This document shows positions 33,353 to 40,486 of a DNA stretch of 64,000 nt, one piece after another. The DNA is from Gemmatimonadales bacterium (GTDB taxonomy: Bacteria; Gemmatimonadota; Gemmatimonadetes; Gemmatimonadales; GWC2-71-9), in contig JAHBVU010000009.1 in NCBI GenBank assembly GCA_019637315.1, positions 116,450-180,449 of the forward strand, given 5' to 3'. Numbering within the stretch: position 1 is the stretch's first letter; each line of letters starts with the position of its first letter. The notes below the pieces were generated by a model, which was given only the letters and a program-made list of their open reading frames with translations, searched no databases and was not told the origin of the DNA. Both the position numbers and the translations under genes were made by a program.

Positions 33353-33382
33353 TCAGTCTCGACCTTGTCAGTCTCGACCTTG
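33353..33382 (+). repeat. Tandem 15-bp direct repeat
   Basis: Two perfect adjacent copies of TCAGTCTCGACCTTG, between the DUF3887 gene and the plug-like gene. The second copy ends directly before the GGAGG Shine-Dalgarno of the latter. Possibly a slippage duplication. Confidence 0.8.
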
Positions 33383-33392
33383 GAGGTTTCCC

Positions 33393-33827
33393 ATGGCAAG
33401 ACTTGCCGCGCTCCTCGTTCTCACCGCCTTGACCGCATCGGTGGCGGCGGCTCCGGCCGTGGCACAAGACCAACCCGAGAAAGCCAAGCAAGAGAAGAAA
33501 CCGAAGCGGAATCCTGATGTCATCACGATGGACGAGATCGACGACGTACGCAATCAGGTTTCGAACGGAATGGAAATCGTACAGCGCCTTCGGCCCACGT
33601 TCCTCCGGACCCGCGGCGCCACCACCATGATGAGCGGCTCATCGGCCAATGCGACCCCACGGCCGCGGGTCGTGCTCGATGGAAGTCCGCACGGCGATGT
33701 CGAGACGCTCCGCCAGATCAGCGCCATTTCGATCATGGAGATTCGCTACCTGAGCGGCACCAACGCCAGTACGAAGTATGGAACCGATTACGGCGGCGGG
33801 GCAATCCTCGTTACGACGCGCCGCTAA
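33393..33827 (+). CDS. Standalone TonB-receptor plug-like secreted protein
   Basis: 144 residues. Signal peptide (LAALLVLTALTASVAAAPAV), a Lys-rich linker (about 28-42) and a plug-like domain. The domain has MDEIDDVRNQVSNGMEIVQR, then RVVLDGSPHGDVETLRQI, SIMEIRYLSGTNASTKYGTD and GGGAILVTTRR. In TonB-dependent receptors this unit is followed by a 22-strand barrel; none is present here. GGAGG precedes the ATG. Confidence 0.72.
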   Translation: MARLAALLVLTALTASVAAAPAVAQDQPEKAKQEKKPKRNPDVITMDEIDDVRNQVSNGMEIVQRLRPTFLRTRGATTMMSGSSANATPRPRVVLDGSPHGDVETLRQISAISIMEIRYLSGTNASTKYGTDYGGGAILVTTRR

Positions 33828-33834
33828 CAAGCTG

Positions 33835-34182
33835 CTAGGTCCGGGGCGGCACCTTGCGCAGGGCCGCCCCGACCATCGCGCCACCCATGCCGAGCACAAC
33901 ACTGAGCAGCAGCGTCAGGGCGGCGAGGACCAGACTGGGCACCGGCAGCAGCTGATTGAGCAGGTCGGTCAACCCCGAGAAGTTGTCGACCCGCGCACTC
34001 CGAAACAGCAGGATCCCCCACCCGAGTAGCGCACCGAGCGGTACCGCCACGAGCGGTCGAGCCCGCTCCGGAGCCGCGAACCCCGCCACAACGGCCACGA
34101 CTGCAAGCGCCCACCATCCCACGGCGAGCGTCCCAAATCCCGCCGCGTTGGCCGTTACCAGCAGCCAGAAGAACACCATCAT
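33835..34182 (-). CDS. Small membrane protein
   Basis: 115 residues with four hydrophobic helices (about 3-20, 22-38, 45-62, 84-106). No family was recognised. The start overlaps the acylase stop (ATGA), so it is translationally coupled to that gene. Confidence 0.65.
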   Translation of the reverse strand: MMVFFWLLVTANAAGFGTLAVGWWALAVVAVVAGFAAPERARPLVAVPLGALLGWGILLFRSARVDNFSGLTDLLNQLLPVPSLVLAALTLLLSVVLGMGGAMVGAALRKVPPRT

Positions 34183-36680
34183 CGGCTGGCCCCCGTGAAA
34201 GTCAGGCGGCTCGGGGTACCGGCAGGAAACTCGTCTACCGACGCCGGCACGACCAGGGAGTCCAGTTGCCCCGTCAGCCAGGCGGGGAGCTGGTCCCGGT
34301 AATGCCGGCTAACGGGATTGCCCGACTGGCCGCCGGGGTAGATACCCCAAGCGCGCACCTCAGCGCCGAGTTCCACCACCATACGCCAACTGGCCCCGAA
34401 GGTTCCGCGCCCGCTGGTGGGGCTCAAGGTGCTCGGACCACCGCTCACGCTCAGCCCCAAGGCCGACAGCGCGGGGATGCGCAGGAGGTGGTGGACATTG
34501 GCGCTATGCACCTTGTTCCACTGCCACGACTCGCCGGGCGGACCATGCCTTGCGATGACAGAGTCGAGGCCCGCGGCCAGCGCCATCTCGACGATGTCGT
34601 CCCGCGTCTCGATGGTCGCCTCGGTGCGCCGGTCGTCCCACCAGCTGTTCTGCGGCTGACCGAGAAGACCAAACAGCAGCGCATCGGCCGGCCGGGGAGG
34701 CGCCTCATTCGGCAACCGAACGGCGCTATCTGGCCCGGCGAGTTCGTCCCAGGTCCGCCGCGCCAGCTCGGCCATGACCGCTTCGAACAACACCGCACCG
34801 GTACTCGTCAGGGTGTAGCGTCGGTCCCATGCCGCCAGCAGCGCACGGGCATCCCGCGCCTTGTCGGGGGCCCCGGCAAGCCGGGCAGCCGATAGCCCGG
34901 CTCCGAGCAGGTGCGGCATGAAGGCATCGGCTCGGGCACTGCCGGGGTCCACCTGCCACCGTCGCATCACATCGGCCGTCACGGCGGGCTCCGCGCGCAG
35001 CAGATCGTTGATCCGGATGGCACGCCAGGGGCTGTACCAATGGGCGCCGAAATACCGCGAGTTGGCGGCAGGATCGACCGGTTGCTGGTTTGCCGATGCG
35101 AGGAATCCCTGCGGCGGATCCTGGGCAAAGGGATACTCGGCGAGAGGCAGATTGGCCGTCCAATCCGCGGCTGACTGTGAGCCGTCCCGAATCACATCGC
35201 CCCGCCCCGAATACGGCCGGATCGGGAACGTCCCGGTCGATCGGATCGCAATGGAACCGTGGCGATCGGCGACGAGCATATTTTGCGCAGGTACCGCGAA
35301 CCCGGCTGTGGCCGCTAGAAACTCCGGAACCGATCGGACCCGCTCGATCGCCTGAAACTCCGCGCCGCTCATCTCGGACCGGTAGACCGTCCAGGCCATC
35401 GAGAGCCATCCGCCATCGACCTGCCAGAGCGGGCCGCGATGGGTGAACCGAACCGTATCGATGGCCAGGACAGCCCCGGAGGGCGATCGGTAGGTCTCGA
35501 CCCGGAGCTCGAGCGGGTGCCAGGTTCCGTCCAGCTGATAGGTGGTTGGAACGCCCGCGTCGTCGACGGTCTCCCGGTAGAAGTCGCTGACGTCGGCGCC
35601 CGTGTTAGTGAAAGACCAGGCGATGTCGCGGTTGAAGCCGATGATGACCCACGGCGCGCCGGGTAGCGTGACCCCTGCCACATCGAGCTGGCCGGGAACG
35701 ACCAGGTGGGCCTGATACCAGATCGAAGGAAGCGACAGCTCGAGGTGGGGATCTCCCGCCAGCAGGGTCCGCCCCGAGGCGGATCGGAAGGGAGCCACCG
35801 CCCAGTTGTTACTCCCAATGGCATCATCGGCGCTGGCACGGGTTCCGGCGAGCCAGCGCGGCAGGGCATCGAAGCCGGCGAGCAGCGCCCCCGCGGCGGA
35901 GTCTGGGGGGCCTGGAGGTGGAATCGGTCCGAACCTGACCCGGGTCGTGTCTCCGGGGTTGGGCTGAATCGGCTCCTGTATCGGTGCCTCGACCGGGAAC
36001 AAAGCCTCGGCAGCCTGCCAGCCGACCCGCGCGGCCGCGCGCGCCTTCACGATCGACGGATCGTTGTAGGCAAGCATCAACGCCATCCGGGCCAGCAGCA
36101 GGTAGGTGTTGCGGGCGTCCCATCGGGCCGGCTGCTTGCCCAGCAGACGGTACTCGAGGGGAACGTCACCCGGCCGCATCGACCCGATCCAGGCATTGAC
36201 CCCTTCAGCATACGCCGTCATGGCGCGAAATGCCCCACTCTGGCTGTCGACCGCGGCCAAGCGGCGCTCGACGAGGCGACTGAAACCGAACCTGCGAGAC
36301 TCGCGATCGAGGGGGAGCGCGCGCGCGCCGACCAGTTCGGTCAGTGTGCCTGCGGCAGCCCGGGTCTGGAGTTCGAGCTGGAACAGACGGTCGCGGGCGA
36401 CGAGGTACCCAAGCGCACGATACGCGTCGAGTTCGTCGTCTGCATAGATGTGGGGCACTCCGCGCCCGTCGACAACGGCCTGGACCTCGCCCTCAAAGAT
36501 TCGGGATCGGATGGTGCGCTCGCCGAGCGGCAGCGCGGCGCGCGCGGTGGCCCAGACCCCGTGCGCCGGGTCGAGCAGCGGGCCAAGCGGCGGGAGGGGC
36601 CCCGCTCCGCGGACAGCTACGGCGACGGCGGAGCCGAGCAGCAAGAGACCGCCAATGGCAGTGAGGATGCGACGGTTCAT
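34179..36680 (-). CDS. Penicillin acylase family Ntn hydrolase
   Basis: 833 residues from ATG 36680. The signal anchor MNRRILTAIGGLLLLGSAVA precedes the alpha subunit region (VPHIYADDELDAYRALGYLV). The self-cleavage site lies at Ser290 in DDAIGSNNWAVAP. The new N-terminal Ser acts as the nucleophile; HLELSLPSIWYQAHLV follows in the beta subunit. These periplasmic enzymes hydrolyse amide side chains, including N-acyl-homoserine lactones in some members; this substrate is unknown. It is divergent from a GntR-permease operon. Confidence 0.92.
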   Translation of the reverse strand: MNRRILTAIGGLLLLGSAVAVAVRGAGPLPPLGPLLDPAHGVWATARAALPLGERTIRSRIFEGEVQAVVDGRGVPHIYADDELDAYRALGYLVARDRLFQLELQTRAAAGTLTELVGARALPLDRESRRFGFSRLVERRLAAVDSQSGAFRAMTAYAEGVNAWIGSMRPGDVPLEYRLLGKQPARWDARNTYLLLARMALMLAYNDPSIVKARAAARVGWQAAEALFPVEAPIQEPIQPNPGDTTRVRFGPIPPPGPPDSAAGALLAGFDALPRWLAGTRASADDAIGSNNWAVAPFRSASGRTLLAGDPHLELSLPSIWYQAHLVVPGQLDVAGVTLPGAPWVIIGFNRDIAWSFTNTGADVSDFYRETVDDAGVPTTYQLDGTWHPLELRVETYRSPSGAVLAIDTVRFTHRGPLWQVDGGWLSMAWTVYRSEMSGAEFQAIERVRSVPEFLAATAGFAVPAQNMLVADRHGSIAIRSTGTFPIRPYSGRGDVIRDGSQSAADWTANLPLAEYPFAQDPPQGFLASANQQPVDPAANSRYFGAHWYSPWRAIRINDLLRAEPAVTADVMRRWQVDPGSARADAFMPHLLGAGLSAARLAGAPDKARDARALLAAWDRRYTLTSTGAVLFEAVMAELARRTWDELAGPDSAVRLPNEAPPRPADALLFGLLGQPQNSWWDDRRTEATIETRDDIVEMALAAGLDSVIARHGPPGESWQWNKVHSANVHHLLRIPALSALGLSVSGGPSTLSPTSGRGTFGASWRMVVELGAEVRAWGIYPGGQSGNPVSRHYRDQLPAWLTGQLDSLVVPASVDEFPAGTPSRLTFTGASR

Positions 36681-36732
36681 AGGATGTGGCGCACAAGGTC
36701 CGCGCAACCGGCTGCATTGTCAAGCACTCTGA

Positions 36733-36750
36733 TAGGGCCGATCGGCCCTA
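36733..36750. promoter_or_regulatory. 18-bp perfect palindrome
   Basis: TAGGGCCGATCGGCCCTA, 53 bases upstream of the acylase ATG, between it and the divergent GntR operon. Candidate operator; the binding protein is unknown. Confidence 0.45.
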
Positions 36751-36795
36751 CTGGCTTCGTTCGGGGCTGGCGCAAGTGCCGACCTTGCTCGTAAG

Positions 36796-36807
36796 TTTGT
36801 ATACAAA
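36796..36807. promoter_or_regulatory. FCD-GntR type operator
   Basis: TTTGTATACAAA is a 12-bp perfect palindrome. Its TTGT...ACAA half-sites match the operator style of FadR/FCD-subfamily GntR proteins. The adjacent gene at 37038-37760 is exactly such a regulator, so autoregulation and perhaps control of the acylase are likely. Confidence 0.6.
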
Positions 36808-36969
36808 TCTGTTTCGCGTCGCGTCTCCTGTCCCGCGACCGCCGTTTTCCTGAACATTGTTCGTTACCGCGACCACGAGGCATTATCGTAGCGATGCACT
36901 GCCGGTGCGCAACGCGCCACTCGTGGCTTGCGCCGGCGGTATCCTGACACCCGTTTCGACGGAGTTGCC

Positions 36970-37041
36970 GTGACAATCGAAGCAAGCCATTCGACTGTGT
37001 CTGGCGCCGCCCTGCGGCGCAGGGGTGGGCCGACCCAATGA
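36970..37041 (+). CDS. Possible 23-residue leader peptide upstream of gntR
   Basis: GTG start five bases after GGAG, ending in a TGA that overlaps the gntR ATG (ATGA). The peptide is MTIEASHSTVSGAALRRRGG plus three residues. Spacing and overlap suggest translational coupling to the regulator. Coding status is unproven and the peptide matches no known family. Confidence 0.35.
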   Translation: MTIEASHSTVSGAALRRRGGPTQ

Positions 37042-37760
37042 CCCCCCGCAAACGGAGCACCACCCGTCCGAGCCGGCGCGCCCCGCGGCCGAAACAAGTC
37101 TACGAACAGCTGAGGGAACTCATCGTACTGGGGCGGCTGGCCCCCGGGAGCCGTCTCGTCGAAACGGACATCGCCAGTCGCTTCGGGGTCAGCCGCACTC
37201 CGGTGCGGGGTGCGCTGCAGCGGCTGCAGCAGGAGGGCTACATCGTCGACTCGCCCGCGATGCGTCAATCGCGGCCGACGGTCGCCCCGCTCACGGGTGA
37301 GGATGCCCACGAGCTATTCAATATCGTCGCACAACTGGAAGCGCTCGCCGCAGCCAGCGCGGCCGAGCTGCCGGCGGCGCAGCGTCAGACGCTGGTCAAG
37401 AGTCTGACCGCGATCAACAACGATTTCAAGAAGGCAGCCCAGGCGAGCCGACCCGACCACAATCGACTCTGGGACCTCGACGAACAGTTCCACAACCTCA
37501 CCGTACAGGTGGCTGGGGGGCCACGGCTGCTGTTGCTGCATAGCTCGGTCAAGCCGCAGGCGGAACGCTATGAGCGGCTGTATGTGAGCTACCTGACCGG
37601 CGAGATCGCCACCTCGGCGGCGGAGCACAAGGCGATCATCAACGCCATTGCGGCTGGCAATGCGGAGAAAGCAAAGGAAGCGGTGGAAATCAACTGGCGC
37701 AACGCAGCCGACCGGCTGGGACGTGTCATCGAACGAGTCGGCGATCGGGGGCGGTGGTAA
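37038..37760 (+). CDS. GntR family transcriptional regulator (FCD type)
   Basis: 240 residues. The winged HTH (about 20-88) has ASRFGVSRTPVRGALQRLQQ. The all-helical FCD ligand domain (about 100-225) has the metal-binding Asp/His positions in LDEQFHNLTVQVAGG and EHKAIINAIAAGNAEKAKEA. It likely senses a small carboxylate or amino acid and controls the two downstream permeases; its TAA shares one base with the next ATG. Confidence 0.92.
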   Translation: MTPRKRSTTRPSRRAPRPKQVYEQLRELIVLGRLAPGSRLVETDIASRFGVSRTPVRGALQRLQQEGYIVDSPAMRQSRPTVAPLTGEDAHELFNIVAQLEALAAASAAELPAAQRQTLVKSLTAINNDFKKAAQASRPDHNRLWDLDEQFHNLTVQVAGGPRLLLLHSSVKPQAERYERLYVSYLTGEIATSAAEHKAIINAIAAGNAEKAKEAVEINWRNAADRLGRVIERVGDRGRW

Positions 37761-39100
37761 TGGCGGAACTGAAACGTGTGTTCACCGCGAAAACGGTCGC
37801 GCTGCTGACCGTGGGCGGGGTGATCGGATCCGGAATCTTCCTGGTGCCGGGACGTGTCCTCGAAGCCTCCGGTGGCACCATCGGGGTGGCCACGTCGGTC
37901 TGGATCCTCGGTGGCCTGCTCTCGTTCATGGGTGCGCTCAGCTATGCGGAGCTGGCGGCGGCCAACCCGAAGGCCGGCGGCCTGTACGTCTATCTCCGCG
38001 AGGCCTTCGGACCGGCGGTCGCCTTTGCATTCGGGTGGACCCTCTTCGTCGTGATCGCTTCGGGCACGGTTGCGGCCCTGGCGGTCGCGTCCGCGACCTA
38101 CATTGCCGGTCTGATTCCGATGGGCGACCTGGCCCAGCAGATCCTAGCCGTGGTGCTCGCCCTGCTGATTACCGCCATCAACACGACGGGCACCTCGCGC
38201 AGCGCAACCATTTTCAGCATCGGCACCGTCCTCAAAGTCGGCGCCATCGTCGTGCTGATCGTGGCGCTGCCGCTGCTGGGGAACGGCTTCGAGCAGGTCG
38301 ACCGGGTCTGGCCGGCCAGCTTCGACTTCAGTCTGCTGACCGCGGCAGGGCTCGCGGTCATTGCGGTCCTTTGGGCCTACGAGGGTTGGCAGTACGTGAC
38401 CTTCGTCGCGGGAGAAACGATCGACCCGCAGCGAAACTTTCCCAGGGGTCTGGCCCTCGGCACGCTGGCACTGGTGCTGATCTACGTCGCCGCGGTCCTG
38501 GCCTACACGGCTGCGCTCGGTCCTGCCGACCTGATGGCGTCGAACCGCGTGGCAATCGACGCCACCAGCCGGCTGCTCGGCCCGATGGCCGGGACCCTGA
38601 TTGCGATTCCGATCATCATCTCGATGCTGACGGCTGCGCAGGCAAACTCGCTGACCAGTTCCCGGGTCTACTATGCGATGGCCAGGGACGGGATTTTCTT
38701 CCGGCGGATGGCCACGGTGCATCCGCGCTGGGGAACGCCGGCGGTTGCGCTGATTGCATCCGGTGTCTGGGCCGCGGCACTCGCCGCATCCGGTACCTTC
38801 GATGTGCTGCTCGAGTACGTCGTCTTCGTTGGCTGGATCTTCTATTCGCTGGTCGGACTGGCGGTCGTGGTGCTCCGCCGCAAGCAGCCCGACCTGCCCC
38901 GCCCGTTCAAGGTTCCGGGCTACCCGTTCACGCCGCTCCTGTTCGTGCTGGCGGGATTCGCCATCGTGTTGAATACGGTGGTCCAGGATCCTCGTAAGGG
39001 ACTGATCGGGATCGGTGCCACACTGCTCGCGTTCCCGGTCTATTACATCTGGCGACGGCTGCCGTCGTCCTCATCTGCGCGTGGAGCTGGCGATGTCTGA
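37760..39100 (+). CDS. APC family amino acid permease 1
   Basis: 446 residues, about 12 transmembrane helices. The N-terminal signature GGVIGSGIFLVPGRVL lies in the unwound TM1 substrate site, and WAYEGWQYVTFVAGE in TM6. It closely resembles Y+L/SteT-type exchangers. The downstream copy overlaps its end by eight bases. Probable import or exchange of amino acids under GntR control. Confidence 0.9.
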   Translation: MAELKRVFTAKTVALLTVGGVIGSGIFLVPGRVLEASGGTIGVATSVWILGGLLSFMGALSYAELAAANPKAGGLYVYLREAFGPAVAFAFGWTLFVVIASGTVAALAVASATYIAGLIPMGDLAQQILAVVLALLITAINTTGTSRSATIFSIGTVLKVGAIVVLIVALPLLGNGFEQVDRVWPASFDFSLLTAAGLAVIAVLWAYEGWQYVTFVAGETIDPQRNFPRGLALGTLALVLIYVAAVLAYTAALGPADLMASNRVAIDATSRLLGPMAGTLIAIPIIISMLTAAQANSLTSSRVYYAMARDGIFFRRMATVHPRWGTPAVALIASGVWAAALAASGTFDVLLEYVVFVGWIFYSLVGLAVVVLRRKQPDLPRPFKVPGYPFTPLLFVLAGFAIVLNTVVQDPRKGLIGIGATLLAFPVYYIWRRLPSSSSARGAGDV

Positions 39101-40418
39101 CGAACTCAAGCGGACCCTGACGGCCAAGGATGTGGCCGTCATCACCATGGGCACCATCATCGGCTCGGGCATCTTTCTCACCCCGGGCGGCGTCATGGCC
39201 AACTCTGGCGGCTATGTCGGCATGGCCATCGGGGTGTGGATTGTGGGCGGCATTCTGACCTTGCTCGGTGCGCTGACGTACGCCGAGCTGGGCTGCACGC
39301 GCACCGGCACCGGCGGCCTCTACGCCTACATCCGCGATGCGTTCGGGCCGGTCTGGGCGTTCATGTACGGATGGACGCTCTTCGTCGTGATCGCAAGTGG
39401 CTCGCTGGCCGCGCTGGCCGTCGCGACGGGTGACAATATGGCCGCCCTCTTCCCAGGCCTTTCGGGCGTGGGCAAGAAGGTCGTTGCCCTGGTCGTGCTG
39501 GGCACGCTCGCATTCCTCAACCTCCGCGGCACCAAGCAAAGCGCGACTGTCCTGACGGTGGCAACCGCGGCCAAGGCGCTGGCGCTGGTCTTCCTGATTG
39601 TCGCCCTCCCGTTGTTCGGCACCGGATTGTCTGAGGTAACCGAGGCCATGCCGCCCAGCTGGAATGCCACGCTCTTGAGTGGCGGCCTGCTGGCCATGAT
39701 CAGCGTGCTCTGGGCCTACGAAGGGTGGCAATACGCCACCTTCATCGGCGGCGAGGTCAAGGATCCGCAGCGCAACTTTCCGCGCGGGCTGGTCTTCGGT
39801 ACCCTGGCGATCATCGTGATCTATGTGCTGACCAACGTCGGATACGTCGCCGGGCTCGGCCCCACGAAGCTCTCCCTCTCCACCACGGTGGCCTCCGATG
39901 CGGTCGGCAACACTTTCGGACCCACCGCGGCGCGCCTGATCGCGATTCCGGTCCTGATCTCGATCATCAGCGCTGCGCATGCCATCATCCTGACGGCGTC
40001 GCGCGTCTTCTACGCCATGGCCAAGGACGGCATCTTCTTCAAGAAGCTGGGCGAGGTTCACCCCCAGTTCGGGACTCCGGCGAATTCCATCATCGCCATT
40101 GCCGGATGGGGAGCCGTACTCGCCATGAGCGGCACCTTCGGCATTCTGCTCACCTATGTCGTCTTCATCGGCTGGATTTTCTACGGACTCGGCGGGCTCA
40201 GCGTGATCGTCTTCCGACGCCGGGAACCGGACGCTCCGCGCCCGTTCAAGGTGCCGTTCTACCCGATCACCCCGATTCTCTTTGTTCTGTCGGCGGCCGT
40301 CATCGTTCTGAACACCGTCTACAACAACCCGCTTCAGGGCGTCATCGGCCTGGGCGGCGTCATGCTCGGTCTGCCCGTGTACCTCTGGTGGAGACGATCG
40401 AATTCGGTAGCACGCTAG
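39093..40418 (+). CDS. APC family amino acid permease 2
   Basis: 441 residues, tandem paralogue of the previous permease. It shares motifs such as GTIIGSGIFLTPGGVM, GWTLFVVIASGSLAALAVAT and WAYEGWQYATFIGGEVKDPQ. The start ATG follows GGAGCTGG and overlaps the previous gene. Duplicates may differ in substrate or form a pair. A strong stem-loop follows the stop. Confidence 0.9.
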   Translation: MSDELKRTLTAKDVAVITMGTIIGSGIFLTPGGVMANSGGYVGMAIGVWIVGGILTLLGALTYAELGCTRTGTGGLYAYIRDAFGPVWAFMYGWTLFVVIASGSLAALAVATGDNMAALFPGLSGVGKKVVALVVLGTLAFLNLRGTKQSATVLTVATAAKALALVFLIVALPLFGTGLSEVTEAMPPSWNATLLSGGLLAMISVLWAYEGWQYATFIGGEVKDPQRNFPRGLVFGTLAIIVIYVLTNVGYVAGLGPTKLSLSTTVASDAVGNTFGPTAARLIAIPVLISIISAAHAIILTASRVFYAMAKDGIFFKKLGEVHPQFGTPANSIIAIAGWGAVLAMSGTFGILLTYVVFIGWIFYGLGGLSVIVFRRREPDAPRPFKVPFYPITPILFVLSAAVIVLNTVYNNPLQGVIGLGGVMLGLPVYLWWRRSNSVAR

Positions 40419-40425
40419 GTGCGGG

Positions 40426-40455
40426 GAGGGGCAGGCCGAACTCGGCCTGCCCCTC
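40426..40455. terminator. Strong stem-loop, likely bidirectional terminator
   Basis: GAGGGGCAGGCC-GAACTC-GGCCTGCCCCTC: 12-bp perfect GC-rich stem, six-base loop. It lies between the convergent permease and ADOP genes, eight bases after the permease stop. No U-tract is present. Confidence 0.6.
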
Positions 40456-40486
40456 GTCAATGTCCGGGATGCCCCGGTCTGGACGC

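Larger units (their letters stand above)
36681..37037. other. Intergenic control region with two palindromes
   Basis: 357-base gap between the acylase gene (minus) and the GntR-permease operon (plus). Beside the palindromes at 36733-36750 and 36796-36807 it holds a short leader ORF (36970-37041) and a perfect -35-type TTGACA on the minus strand upstream of the acylase gene, without a good -10. No other coding potential was seen. Confidence 0.6.

Noticed and set aside
36852..36862. GAACATTGTTC, LexA-like palindrome.
   Set aside because: Spacing between GAAC and GTTC is three rather than four bases, it is not at an SOS gene, and there is no supporting second site.
38928..40460. Long minus-strand frame (510 codons) opposite the second permease.
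   Set aside because: Antisense of a clear 12-helix APC transporter; composition is charged and repetitive.
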